A model generated the notes under the pieces. The model worked only from the letters and a program-made list of their open reading frames with translations. It was not told where the DNA came from and did not search any database. A DNA stretch of 64,000 bases from Bacillota bacterium (lineage in GTDB: Bacteria > Bacillota > UBA4882 > UBA8346): assembly GCA_023394955.1 (NCBI GenBank), contig JAEWZY010000020.1, positions 65,976-129,975 on the forward strand, read 5' to 3'. Below are positions 44,918-54,033 of this stretch, in pieces (position 1 is the stretch's first letter; each line of letters opens with the position of its first letter). The position numbers were made by a program, and so were the translations under genes.

Positions 44918-46573
44918 TTAGGGAAGCGCGTTCCGGTTTTTGCCAGGTTCCAATTCGGCAATTATCTGATGGAGGTATTGCTTAACCTGGGTTTTTTTAC
45001 GCAAGGGCACTCGCTTATCGGCAATTTGTAAAGCAATTTCTCCGAAAGTCCAAGGTCTGTAAAACGAGGAATTTATTTCTTTGGCTATATTTAGGGCCAT
45101 TTGGTAATCTTTTGCGGTGGCCGCGAGGATCGCTATCCGGGATAGGACCGAAGCCCGGTTAATTTCAAGAAGGGTTGTTTCGTCAGCGATTTTATCGGTT
45201 AGTTCCAAAGCTTTTTGGTATTGGCCATTAGTGGCATATTGAATCGCTAACCGGGCAAAGGTATCATCTTGAATATCAATAGTAAGATATTCAGGAATAT
45301 ATGATTTAACTAACTGGATTGCTTTTTCTGCCTCGCCCATTCGGCCATAAGCGACGGCTATCTCCGCAAATGCCTCGGCCCGGTTGAATTCCGGCATTTT
45401 TTTTGCTAACGTGCTATTCGACTCCAAAAGTTGTCCGGCGTTTTGATAGTCCTGAAGGTCAATAAAGCGGGAGGCGATATAGTTAAGTACGGACAATTTC
45501 TGAGGTAACTGGTAAGATTCAAACTGATTGGCAGTCTTAATAGCTTGTTCAAAAAAGGAAATCGCTAAGTCTCGTTGGCCTTCCTTCCCGGCATGGAATC
45601 CAATGTCGGCTAAAGCCTTTGATTTCCAAGTAATATTTAACGGATTGATCTCTTCCGCTACTTCTTTAGCTTTTTCAAATCGACCGTTGGCTGCATATTG
45701 TTCTATGATAACCCGTAAAGTTTCGGCTAACAGGTTATCATCCTTAATATTCTCCGTAATTTTAATAGCTGACTTTAATTTTCCTTTAACGGCGTAATGT
45801 TGTGAAACTATCGACCAAGCATTATCAAGGGCCATGGAGTTATATTGAGTTAATATATCCAAGGCCAGTTCAAATTGGCCGATTGAGCAATAAGCCGATA
45901 TTATTTCGCCAAGAGCTTCCGATTGTTCATTTGAAGTCATATTCTCCATGATGGTTTTGGCTTCGGAAAGCAGTTGGAGAGCGTCTTTCTTTTTCCCGGC
46001 TGTTTCTAAAATTTGGGTCAGTTCGGCATAGGCGCTTACTTTAAAATAATCAGAATAAATAGTTGGAACGATTGATTTCCCCTTTGTTAGGACTGAAGCG
46101 GCTTTATTATACCGCCAAAGTTTGGAATATCTAATCGAGATCTCGGCCAACTTGGCGGCTTTCATCAATTTTAGTTTATCATCAAATTGAACGGTATCCA
46201 ATAAGTTAACCGCGTAAAAGGAGCAATCCAACGGATTATTCTCGGCTTCTGCTCTTAACTTGGCTTGAGGAATGATTTCTTCTTTAAATTCGAGAAAGGG
46301 ATAGGGCCCGATTTTCTGTTGATTTTTGAATAAATCAAGGGCGATTTCGGAAGATGAATGTTTATCGGTAATATTATTAATTTTGGCAACAGCGTTATTA
46401 TAAAGTTTAAAGGCCGAAGCATAACTGGAACCCTCCATTTTTTGGGCGGCTATTACTTCTTGACAAGCTTGTTGGAAACTTTTCCCTATTTTAGCGTCGG
46501 GATTTGAAAAACTTGAGAACAGATATAAGCATAGTAGCAATGAGGCTATGATCCATAAAACTATCTTTTTCAC
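44918..46573 (-). CDS. Exported TPR-repeat protein
   Basis: A 551-aa protein with a signal or anchor (IVLWIIASLLLCLYLFSSF, residues 4-22) followed by about a dozen 34-residue helical repeats typical of TPR/SEL1 solenoids (for example AIKITENIKDDNLLAETLRV and YGRMGEAEKAIQLVKSYIP). It is likely an envelope scaffold. The frame ends well before the S1 gene. The function is unknown; no partner gene is adjacent. Confidence 0.78.
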   Translation of the reverse strand: MKKIVLWIIASLLLCLYLFSSFSNPDAKIGKSFQQACQEVIAAQKMEGSSYASAFKLYNNAVAKINNITDKHSSSEIALDLFKNQQKIGPYPFLEFKEEIIPQAKLRAEAENNPLDCSFYAVNLLDTVQFDDKLKLMKAAKLAEISIRYSKLWRYNKAASVLTKGKSIVPTIYSDYFKVSAYAELTQILETAGKKKDALQLLSEAKTIMENMTSNEQSEALGEIISAYCSIGQFELALDILTQYNSMALDNAWSIVSQHYAVKGKLKSAIKITENIKDDNLLAETLRVIIEQYAANGRFEKAKEVAEEINPLNITWKSKALADIGFHAGKEGQRDLAISFFEQAIKTANQFESYQLPQKLSVLNYIASRFIDLQDYQNAGQLLESNSTLAKKMPEFNRAEAFAEIAVAYGRMGEAEKAIQLVKSYIPEYLTIDIQDDTFARLAIQYATNGQYQKALELTDKIADETTLLEINRASVLSRIAILAATAKDYQMALNIAKEINSSFYRPWTFGEIALQIADKRVPLRKKTQVKQYLHQIIAELEPGKNRNALP

Positions 46574-46815
46574 CTTTGTCTCCTTAAATAATAAAATTAA
46601 GTATTTTTTTAATTCCGATGATGCCTTTGGTGACCTTGAGTAAAAGGATAATTTTAGCGTTCCTAGTATATTTCTCCCATTTTTTTGTTGATCCTGCTTC
46701 TGATGAAGATTTTGTATTCTTTTATATGTTGATTAATTTTAAGAATCAAGTTTTGGAACTAATTTAGGTCAATTAATAGTGGAGTTCTGACCACTTATGT
46801 TTGTTTTTCAAGCCT

Positions 46816-49176
46816 TTATTTAGTGTTTAAATTCTCCCAAAAGATTTTTAGCGCCTCTTCATAGTCTGATTCCGAAAAAGGGCGGCCAGGAAGAAACCAA
46901 TCAGGAGGCAGTAGTTCTTGATAACTTTCATCGCTGAAACGGTCGTCAACCAACATTACCACACCGCTGTCCTCGGGGGTCCGGAAAACTCGGCCTGCTG
47001 CTTGAATCACTTTTATTAAGCCCGGGATCAAGTAAGCATAGTAAAAACCGGAATTGTTCCGTTCGTCAAAATAGATCCGGATCAATTCCTGTTCCTCATT
47101 GACCATGGGCAGGCCTAGACCAACGATGATCACTCCGATCAATTGTTCTCCGGGCAAATCGATTCCTTCCCCGAAATTCCCGCCTAATACGGCTAGACCC
47201 AGTTTGCTTTGATTGGTATGTTTTTGAAATAAATTTGCCAAGAATTTTTCCTTGGTATTCTCTGTCATACCCGGTAATTGGGCATAGACAAGCGCTTGAT
47301 CTTTTAATTGTTGACGGAGTATTGGCAAGGCCATTTGTAAATAGGTATAAGACGGGAAAAAGGCCAAATAATTACCGGAACGCGATCGGACCGTTGTTTC
47401 AATGGATTCTACCAGCTGAGATAGGGAATTAGAACGAGCCCGGTAGCGAGTGTCAATTCCCGGCACATGCAGGTAAAGGCGGATTTCTTTGGGAAAAGGG
47501 GAGGTTAATCTGATTTGAAGGGCGTCTTCCTTGCCGCCTAAGAGTTCTTGAAAATAGTCGTGGGGAGAGAGGGTAGCTGAAAAAAAGATCGCTGAACGTC
47601 CTTTATTAAGTCTTTTCCGGAGTAAGGGACCTGGATTAAGACATAACATTCTGAGGGTTAGATTATGGTTTTCCGGTTTTACATAAATAGCGTAATTTTG
47701 GTTTAGCAGCGGAATGATTCGCATGAATTCAATGAGTTTAAAATAGATGGCTAAGATTTGATCTCTGGTTATGGATACAGGGATTTGGCGAACGGTTTTT
47801 TCCATAAGAGCGTTCCATTGTTCTAGGGTGGGTTCTAATAATGGATTTAGGGAAGACAATAATAGCGATTGTTGGTTGTTTTCTTTAAGTTCACGGTGAT
47901 ATTCATCGAACATGGCCAAGATTTTCCCGCCGTAATCAGCTAGTTTCGGATTTATAGTTTCAAGCTGGGTCGTCCAGCGCTTGAGATCATTTTGGGAGAG
48001 TGACGCCGAGTACATTTCCCGCCCGCGATTGACTAAATTGTGGGCCTCATCAATTAAGAAAATTGAATCGCGATTGCCGGGGGAAAGGAAAAAACGGCGC
48101 AAATAAACGCCGGGGTCAAATAAATAGTTGTAATCACAAATGATTAAATCGGCGTGCAGCGCGAGATCTAAAGATAATTCAAAAGGACAAAGCCGTTCCT
48201 GCCGGGCAAAATCGGCGATAAGTTCAGGAGTGAGAAGCTCCATGGCAAGCAACCGGGGGAGCGTGGTTTCAATTTTACTATAATAATTAGCGGCATATTG
48301 ACAAGTGTCGCACTGGGAACTAGGGGATAAACAGACCCGATCTTTAGCTTCGATGAATACTGATCGTAAACGGAGCCCGTGATCGGTCAAATTCTGCAGC
48401 GTCTTACGTAAAATTTCTTTACCGGAAGTTTTGGCGGTGAGAAAAAAGATTCTCCGAAAGCGGCTGTTGATGGCCAACTGTTTCAAGGCGGGGAAGAGAA
48501 CGGAAATTGTTTTGCCGATTCCGGTGGCGGCTTCGATAAATAAATCCTGTTCGCTTTGGAGAGCTTGAGTAACTGTCTCCATTAATCCTGCTTGACCTGG
48601 ACGAAGCTGTGAAAAGGGGAAATTGAGTTTCTCAAGGGAATGGTTGCGGGTTTCAATCCAATTCAAATTCTCTTTTTGGAAGATTAGAAATTTGAGGGCG
48701 AGCTGCTCGAAGTTATCTTGGGCTTCTTTGCCGGAAAGGACGACAGGGAAAAAACGTTCCGCTAGGGTTTCCAAGTTAAGATAAGTTAGACGGCCGGTTA
48801 CTTCCTTTTGGGGGTTGCGGCTCATAATAAAGTAAAGATAGATTTGGAGTTGACCACGGTGAACAGGATAAGGAATATCATGAAGATTATTAACCGGGAG
48901 ATAGGTAGTTTTTATTTCTTCGACGATAATCTCGGTCTCAGTTATAATTAAACCATCAATACGCCCATGGACCGTCAGTTGTAAGTTTTCCCACTGGTAC
49001 TCAAACTCTACCGGCACTTCGGTCTGATACCCCTCCGGTCTAGTCGAGGCCAACAATTGGTGGCCGGCGATGCCTTCTTGAGCCCGGGAAGGAAATCTTG
49101 GCGCCGCAGATAAAGATGTCGGGGAATTACAAAACTCGATTAATTCAGAGACGCTTAATTGATAATGATGACTCAT
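46816..49176 (-). CDS. DinG/XPD-like helicase fused to a PD-(D/E)XK nuclease domain
   Basis: A 786-aa protein. Residues 1-160 are a RecB/Cas4-like nuclease domain: GHQLL, then GRIDG (D74) and EEIKT (E87, K89), then HRGQLQIYLYF. Residues about 200-786 are an XPD/DinG superfamily-2 helicase: Walker A EAATGIGKT (215-223), an Fe-S type cysteine set (VCLSPSSQCDTCQ and LCPFEL), the DEAH box SIFLIDEAHNLV, and C-terminal motif VI region IQAAGRVFRTPEDSG. It probably unwinds and processes damaged or structured DNA. It is divergent from the DUF1232 gene. Confidence 0.87.
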   Translation of the reverse strand: MSHHYQLSVSELIEFCNSPTSLSAAPRFPSRAQEGIAGHQLLASTRPEGYQTEVPVEFEYQWENLQLTVHGRIDGLIITETEIIVEEIKTTYLPVNNLHDIPYPVHRGQLQIYLYFIMSRNPQKEVTGRLTYLNLETLAERFFPVVLSGKEAQDNFEQLALKFLIFQKENLNWIETRNHSLEKLNFPFSQLRPGQAGLMETVTQALQSEQDLFIEAATGIGKTISVLFPALKQLAINSRFRRIFFLTAKTSGKEILRKTLQNLTDHGLRLRSVFIEAKDRVCLSPSSQCDTCQYAANYYSKIETTLPRLLAMELLTPELIADFARQERLCPFELSLDLALHADLIICDYNYLFDPGVYLRRFFLSPGNRDSIFLIDEAHNLVNRGREMYSASLSQNDLKRWTTQLETINPKLADYGGKILAMFDEYHRELKENNQQSLLLSSLNPLLEPTLEQWNALMEKTVRQIPVSITRDQILAIYFKLIEFMRIIPLLNQNYAIYVKPENHNLTLRMLCLNPGPLLRKRLNKGRSAIFFSATLSPHDYFQELLGGKEDALQIRLTSPFPKEIRLYLHVPGIDTRYRARSNSLSQLVESIETTVRSRSGNYLAFFPSYTYLQMALPILRQQLKDQALVYAQLPGMTENTKEKFLANLFQKHTNQSKLGLAVLGGNFGEGIDLPGEQLIGVIIVGLGLPMVNEEQELIRIYFDERNNSGFYYAYLIPGLIKVIQAAGRVFRTPEDSGVVMLVDDRFSDESYQELLPPDWFLPGRPFSESDYEEALKIFWENLNTK

Positions 49177-49448
49177 TCATTTCCTATCCTTATCGCAACT
49201 TAAAAAAAGAAAATTCGTTAAAAAGCTAAGTAACGTTACGTGTTAAACATACCGACTTACACGCAAGTAGCGTTCTGCGTTTAGTATAGCTGTAATTTAG
49301 GAACATAAAATACAAATTGTTATAGACACCAATATTTTATCATGATAAGCTCAATCTTGAAAGGAAATAAGGTTTATAGAAATGGGTGTGCCGGGACGCC
49401 TATTATTATGAGATAAATATGGCATATTAATATTATTTGGGGGCTAAA

Positions 49449-50309
49449 ATGATAATTAGGTTTAATTTATCCGATATTGAAATTAACGGCGAATGGGATG
49501 AAAACAGCAGGTTATTGCTTCTGGAGAATGTGGGCGGCGCTATCGGGCTGACTGGCAAAGCTATGGGTTGGAGATTTTCATTCCAGGCCATGGTTGAAAC
49601 CGGGTTAAATAATTTAATCTGCCTTCGGGTTAACACAGTTGAGGGCATCCCCAACTTTTTAATGCCTTTAATCCTCAAACTAATTATCAGAGTTAACCGG
49701 AATGTTTTCAAGGCTGAAGCCTTAACTTTACGAAAAGACGCTATCTTGATCGATCCCAATAAGTTTCTTGCGGGTTCTAATTTCCGGGTTTTAATCCAGC
49801 CGAAGACCGACGATGATAATTTACAGGAAAAAGTGGTACCTAAATTAAAAAATAAGATTTTATACTGGATGAAAGAACATGGCGAAGGGCTTGCCAGGGA
49901 GGTTACCGATCTGATCGTAGTTTTGCCCGACTTGGTGTTGCTATTGATTAAGCTCATGAAAGACCCGCGGGTCCCGGCGGAACTAAAGTTAAAAATCACT
50001 TTAGCCTTGGCTTATGTTATTTCGCCGATTGATCTAATCCCGGAGGCATTGGGAAGTGTTTTGGGGTTTGTCGATGACACTTTGGCCATGGCGGTTTTGT
50101 TGGCTGGATTAGTCGAAGAAATACCGAATGAAGTTATTTGTGATAATTGGGACGGCCGTCCGGATATTTTGGAATTAATTATTAAGGGTAAAGATCTGCT
50201 TTCGAAAATGCTTCCGGCAAATATCGCGGAAAAGCTAATCTCCCTCTTCAGCATCTCTAAAAATGAGGCGGCTGTTTCCCGCGAATCGAGACGAAAACAG
50301 GTATTTTGA
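49449..50309 (+). CDS. DUF1232-domain protein
   Basis: A ~286-aa protein. Residues about 1-120 form a beta-rich domain of unknown type. The C-terminal part has the DUF1232 core (KDPRVPAELKLKITLALAYV followed by ISPIDLIPEALG), a short helical membrane-associated motif found in many bacteria. ATG 49449 follows GGGGGC closely. The Smr-type gene comes next, 139 bp on. The role of DUF1232 is unknown. Confidence 0.78.
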   Translation: MIIRFNLSDIEINGEWDENSRLLLLENVGGAIGLTGKAMGWRFSFQAMVETGLNNLICLRVNTVEGIPNFLMPLILKLIIRVNRNVFKAEALTLRKDAILIDPNKFLAGSNFRVLIQPKTDDDNLQEKVVPKLKNKILYWMKEHGEGLAREVTDLIVVLPDLVLLLIKLMKDPRVPAELKLKITLALAYVISPIDLIPEALGSVLGFVDDTLAMAVLLAGLVEEIPNEVICDNWDGRPDILELIIKGKDLLSKMLPANIAEKLISLFSISKNEAAVSRESRRKQVF

Positions 50310-50448
50310 GGAACCTTTTTTTAAAATTTTTAGTTTGTCCCACGGTTTGGCAGGAAACAACTGGTTCATTTCAGAAATATTACTATACCTCTGATTTTAT
50401 TTATTCTATATTTGATCAGATTTATAAAAGTCTTGGGAGTGTACGGTT

Positions 50449-50847
50449 ATAGTTACTATCGACTTGCATGGTTATACTTGTGATGAGGCCCGTTTGAAGC
50501 TGGTTGAAGGGCTGACTAACGCTTTTGATTATGGCGAACAGATAGTTAGGATCATCCACGGCAAAGGAAAGCATAGCGATGTTTTCCCGGTGATCAAGTC
50601 TATGGTTCGCCATTGGCTTGAAGAATCCGACTTTGCCCGGGAAAAGGTCGAGTCGGTCTTTAGAGGGGAGGATGGGTCGCCCTTTTCTCCTCCAAACCCT
50701 GGCGAAACAATAATATTATTAAAGAATTCTATTAATCAGGGTATTACGCCGGAGTTGGATTATGAAGATGAAGAGCGACACGAATCTCGCAGGAATTCAA
50801 AGAAAATAAGGGCTGAACGGCTCAGGACCGCGCGCCGGCGTAAATAG
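50449..50847 (+). CDS. Smr-domain protein, probable non-AUG start
   Basis: About 132 aa. The Smr domain spans residues 1-90: VTIDLHGYTCDEARLKL, then VRIIHGKGKHSDVFP (the HGxG motif). Smr domains bind or nick DNA or RNA, as in MutS2. The C-terminal ~35 residues are strongly basic (RRNSKKIRAERLRTARRRK). The only canonical start, TTG 50464, would delete the first strand and the D of DLHG, and has no ribosome site. ATA 50449 stands 9 nt behind GGGAG and restores the motif, so I place the start there. Confidence 0.72.
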   Translation: MVTIDLHGYTCDEARLKLVEGLTNAFDYGEQIVRIIHGKGKHSDVFPVIKSMVRHWLEESDFAREKVESVFRGEDGSPFSPPNPGETIILLKNSINQGITPELDYEDEERHESRRNSKKIRAERLRTARRRK

Positions 50848-50904
50848 GAATGTGAATCTCGTTTTACGGAAACTTTTAGCTCTTTCCATCCGTTATTTTT
50901 TATG

Positions 50905-50923
50905 AGCAAGTTTCAAACTTGCT
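50905..50923. repeat. Short palindrome after the Smr gene
   Basis: AGCAAGTTT and AAACTTGCT are perfect inverted arms around a single C. There is no T-run after it. It could be a weak terminator or a protein-binding site before the moxR operon. Confidence 0.35.
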
Positions 50924-50958
50924 AAGTTTATTATTTCCATACAATGTATTATCTTGAA

Positions 50959-50985
50959 TTGACAATTCGGGATGGAGCTTATATT
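50959..50985 (+). promoter_or_regulatory. Possible promoter of the moxR-bat operon
   Basis: TTGACA (50959-50964) is followed after 15 bp by TATATT (50980-50985), about 70 bp ahead of moxR. The spacing is shorter than ideal. Confidence 0.4.
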
Positions 50986-51056
50986 GGGCCGAAATCCTAC
51001 TAATATATAAAACCGACTAGGTTTCCAATCATCTATAATGCCGGGAGGTAATATTG

Positions 51057-52046
51057 ATGCCAGAAGGATTAACAGCAGTAAATGAGGCAATTAAAGCCAG
51101 TAGCGGATTTATAACCAGGATTAAGGAACAAATCGGGAAAGTCGTTGTCGGGCAGGAAAAGCTCATTGATGGGCTATTACTCGGAATTCTCGCTAATGGC
51201 CATGTTTTGCTCGAAGGCGTGCCTGGATTGGCCAAGACTCTCTCGGTTAAGAGTTTGGCGGCTTCGGTCAACGCCTGTTTTCAAAGGATTCAGTTCACTC
51301 CGGACCTGCTGCCGGCGGATCTGGTCGGCACCTTAATCTATAATCCCCAATCCGGATCTTTCACGACAAAAACGGGTCCGGTTTTTGCCAATATTGTTCT
51401 AGCTGACGAGATTAACCGGGCTCCGGCAAAAGTTCAAAGCGCCTTGCTGGAAGCGATGGAAGAGAAACAAGTGACCATTGGAGAGAATACTTACCCCTTG
51501 CCCGAACCTTTCATGGTTCTAGCGACTCAAAACCCCATTGAACAGCAGGGTACTTATCCTCTGCCCGAAGCTCAATTGGACCGGTTTATGTTGAAGTTGA
51601 AGATCGGATACCCCACTAAGGGAGAAGAGATGCTGATCATGGAAAGAATGGCCCAGACTTCGCGGACGACCTCGATCCAACCGGTGATCAATCCCCAAGA
51701 GATTATGGCGGTCCGGAAAGTAGTGGATATGGTCTATATGGACGCCAAGATTAAGGATTATATCGTTAACTTGATCATGGCTACCAGGGAACCGGGAAAG
51801 TATAATTTGGAGATTGCCGATTTCATCGAATTTGGAGCTTCGCCCCGCGCCACAATCAGTTTGGCGATTGCCGCTAAAGCCTATGCCTTTATGCAGGGGA
51901 GAGGTTATGTGGTGCCAAACGATATTAAAGCGATCGGCCCCGATATTTTGCGGCACCGGATCATTATCACTTACGAAGCCGAGGCTGAAGAATTGAAGGT
52001 CGAGGATATTATTCAAAAGATCTTTGATGGAGTGGAAGTGCCTTGA
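51057..52046 (+). CDS. moxR: MoxR-type AAA+ ATPase
   Basis: A 329-aa AAA+ ATPase. Walker A is LEGVPGLAKTLSVKS, Walker B is VLADEINRAPAKVQSALLEAM, and sensor 1 lies in MVLATQNPIEQQGTYPLPEAQ. MoxR ATPases act as chaperones for VWA proteins. ATG 51057 has GGGAGG about 7 nt upstream. It begins an operon with a DUF58 protein, two VWA proteins and the other Bat proteins, the classical arrangement. A hairpin separates it from the DUF58 gene. Confidence 0.95.
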   Translation: MPEGLTAVNEAIKASSGFITRIKEQIGKVVVGQEKLIDGLLLGILANGHVLLEGVPGLAKTLSVKSLAASVNACFQRIQFTPDLLPADLVGTLIYNPQSGSFTTKTGPVFANIVLADEINRAPAKVQSALLEAMEEKQVTIGENTYPLPEPFMVLATQNPIEQQGTYPLPEAQLDRFMLKLKIGYPTKGEEMLIMERMAQTSRTTSIQPVINPQEIMAVRKVVDMVYMDAKIKDYIVNLIMATREPGKYNLEIADFIEFGASPRATISLAIAAKAYAFMQGRGYVVPNDIKAIGPDILRHRIIITYEAEAEELKVEDIIQKIFDGVEVP

Positions 52047-52078
52047 TCCGGTAGCGGCGATTTATAAATCGCCCGGAT
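52046..52078 (+). promoter_or_regulatory. Intercistronic hairpin between moxR and the DUF58 gene
   Basis: The 18-bp palindrome GGCGATTTATAAATCGCC (52056-52073) is nested within outer arms ATCCG (52046-52050) and CGGAT (52074-52078). It starts at the moxR stop and has no T-run, so it may set mRNA stability rather than stop transcription. Confidence 0.55.
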
Positions 52079-52102
52079 GAAATATGTTTTATCGAGGGGA
52101 AA

Positions 52103-52981
52103 ATGTTATCCAAAGAGATCTTAAAAAAAGTTCGTAAAATTCAATATAAGATTTCCCGGATGAGCAATGAGACCATTTCCGGGCAATATACCAGTGTTTT
52201 TAAAGGCGCGGGGATCGAATTTGATGAAGTCCGGGAATATATCCCCGGTGACGATATCCGTTCCATCGATTGGAACGTTACCGCCCGGAGCGGTACACCG
52301 TATATTAAACGTTTTGCTGAAGAACGGGAACTCACGGTAATGCTGGCCATCGATCTAAGCGGTTCCCAACGGTTCGGTTCGGTTGAGTCCTTAAAAAGTG
52401 AACTGGCGGCGGAGATATCGGCGTTACTTGCTTTTTTGGCGATTAAGAACAATGATAAAGTAGGCCTGCTGATTTTCACCGACACTTGCGAGAAGTACCT
52501 TCCGCCCCAAAAGGGAAGGCGTCATGTGCTGCGGGTGATCCGGGAAATATTGGGATATGAGCCCAGCGGGACCGGGACTAGGGTCGAAGAAGCTTTGAAA
52601 TTTGTGAATCAGATTTTGAAACAAAGAAGTATCATCTTTCTTGTCTCCGACTTTATCGACGATAACTTTGAAAAAGTTTTGGGAATTGTAGCCCGGCGTC
52701 ATGACTTGGTGGCGGTAAGGCTAAAAGACCCGAGGGAGGCGGAACTGCCCCGGTTAGGCTTGATTGAATTCGAAGATAATGAGACCGGCCGGAGAGTACT
52801 GTTGGATACTACGGATGAGCGAGTCCGGTCAATGGCCCGGACTGAAGCAAGGCAACGGGATGAATCCCTGGAAAAGCTTTTCCGCCGGAATAAGGTTGAC
52901 TTAATCGAGATTCGGACTGATCAATCTTATCTGGAATCGATTCAAAAGTTCTTTAAACTTAGAGAGAGAAGGATGCGATGA
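52103..52981 (+). CDS. DUF58 protein with VWA-like domain
   Basis: A 292-aa cytoplasmic protein. The DUF58 signature is GAGIEFDEVREYIPGDDIRS, then IDWNVTARSGTPYIKRF; a VWA-like MIDAS segment (MLAIDLSGSQRFG) follows. It is the usual partner of MoxR. Its last four bases overlap the next gene (ATGA), so translation is coupled. It has no membrane segment. Confidence 0.92.
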   Translation: MLSKEILKKVRKIQYKISRMSNETISGQYTSVFKGAGIEFDEVREYIPGDDIRSIDWNVTARSGTPYIKRFAEERELTVMLAIDLSGSQRFGSVESLKSELAAEISALLAFLAIKNNDKVGLLIFTDTCEKYLPPQKGRRHVLRVIREILGYEPSGTGTRVEEALKFVNQILKQRSIIFLVSDFIDDNFEKVLGIVARRHDLVAVRLKDPREAELPRLGLIEFEDNETGRRVLLDTTDERVRSMARTEARQRDESLEKLFRRNKVDLIEIRTDQSYLESIQKFFKLRERRMR

Positions 52982-54033
52982 AACGGAGGCCTTTGAGGGT
53001 GGATTTCTCATTTGATTGCAAAATCAAGCCAATATTCGTCATGTATTTTTGTTTAACCTTGGCAATGCTTTTATTATCGCTTCCGGCTGCTCCCGCATTA
53101 GCCGTTTTAGCGGAGGGTTCTTCCCCGGATGGATCGTTCAAAGCTCGGCTGGAGCTGAAGGGAGAAGGGCCATTTTATGTCGGGGATTCGATCGCCGTTA
53201 ATTTAGTTACGGAAGGTGTTTCAGGGATCGAGTATTCCCTTCCGGAATTTGGTTCCGAGGAATTGGACGGCCTGGAACCGGTGTCCCAGGATAAAGCCAA
53301 GCAGGAAGAGGTTAAGGGCGGGTGGAAGCATACCGTTTCCTACCGCTTGATGGGTTGGCGGGCCGGTGATTACCAAATTTCCGGGTTAACTATTAATTAT
53401 CAAGACCAAAACGGCAACAAAGGTTCCGTTGTCTTAAAAGAACTCACTATCAAAATCACCTCGCTGTTACCTGCCAATCTAGATGAGGAAGAAATTTTAG
53501 CCGATGGATTAAAGGGCCTTAAAAAACCGGTCGGACTGCCGCCCCGTTATCAATATCTTTGGGTCCTCTTTGGCGGACTGGTTTTACTAGGGATAGTTTG
53601 TTGGTTGATCAAAAATTTAAAGGAAAAATATCGAAGCAGAGTTGCGGTCAACACTGAAGGGAACGAGGTAAAGTTAGAACCGGCCCATCTCATTGCCTTA
53701 CGGCGCTTAGAGGGTTTAAAAGAAGGACAGCTATTAGAAGCGGGGGAATACAAATTGTTCTACGATCGGTTGAGTGAGATTGCTCGGGAATATATGGAAA
53801 ACCGCTTTGAGATCAGGGCCTTGGAGATGACTACTGAAGAGTTCTTAATCAGTTTGGGAAAGAAGGATTTTTTGAACACAGATCAAAAAAAGGCAGTGAC
53901 CGAGTTTCTCCGGTATTCCGATTTGGTTAAATTCGCCAAACACCAGCCGCTCAAGGAAGATGGAGAACGGGCGTTGGCGATTATTTATGGTTTGGTTGAG
54001 GAAACAAAAGAGGAAGTTGAAAATGAGATTTGA
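52978..54033 (+). CDS. Bat-operon membrane protein (DUF4381/BatD-like)
   Basis: A 351-aa protein with a signal or anchor (residues about 18-42), a BatD-like beta domain (residues 50-170: PFYVGDSIAVNLVTEGVSGI), one membrane helix (about 190-212: YLWVLFGGLVLLGIVCWLI) and a helical cytoplasmic domain ending with TEEFL and FLRYSDLVKFAK. The last part matches the DUF4381-type tail. It overlaps BatA by 11 bp and so is co-translated. Its exact role in the complex is unknown. Confidence 0.8.
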   Translation: MKRRPLRVDFSFDCKIKPIFVMYFCLTLAMLLLSLPAAPALAVLAEGSSPDGSFKARLELKGEGPFYVGDSIAVNLVTEGVSGIEYSLPEFGSEELDGLEPVSQDKAKQEEVKGGWKHTVSYRLMGWRAGDYQISGLTINYQDQNGNKGSVVLKELTIKITSLLPANLDEEEILADGLKGLKKPVGLPPRYQYLWVLFGGLVLLGIVCWLIKNLKEKYRSRVAVNTEGNEVKLEPAHLIALRRLEGLKEGQLLEAGEYKLFYDRLSEIAREYMENRFEIRALEMTTEEFLISLGKKDFLNTDQKKAVTEFLRYSDLVKFAKHQPLKEDGERALAIIYGLVEETKEEVENEI

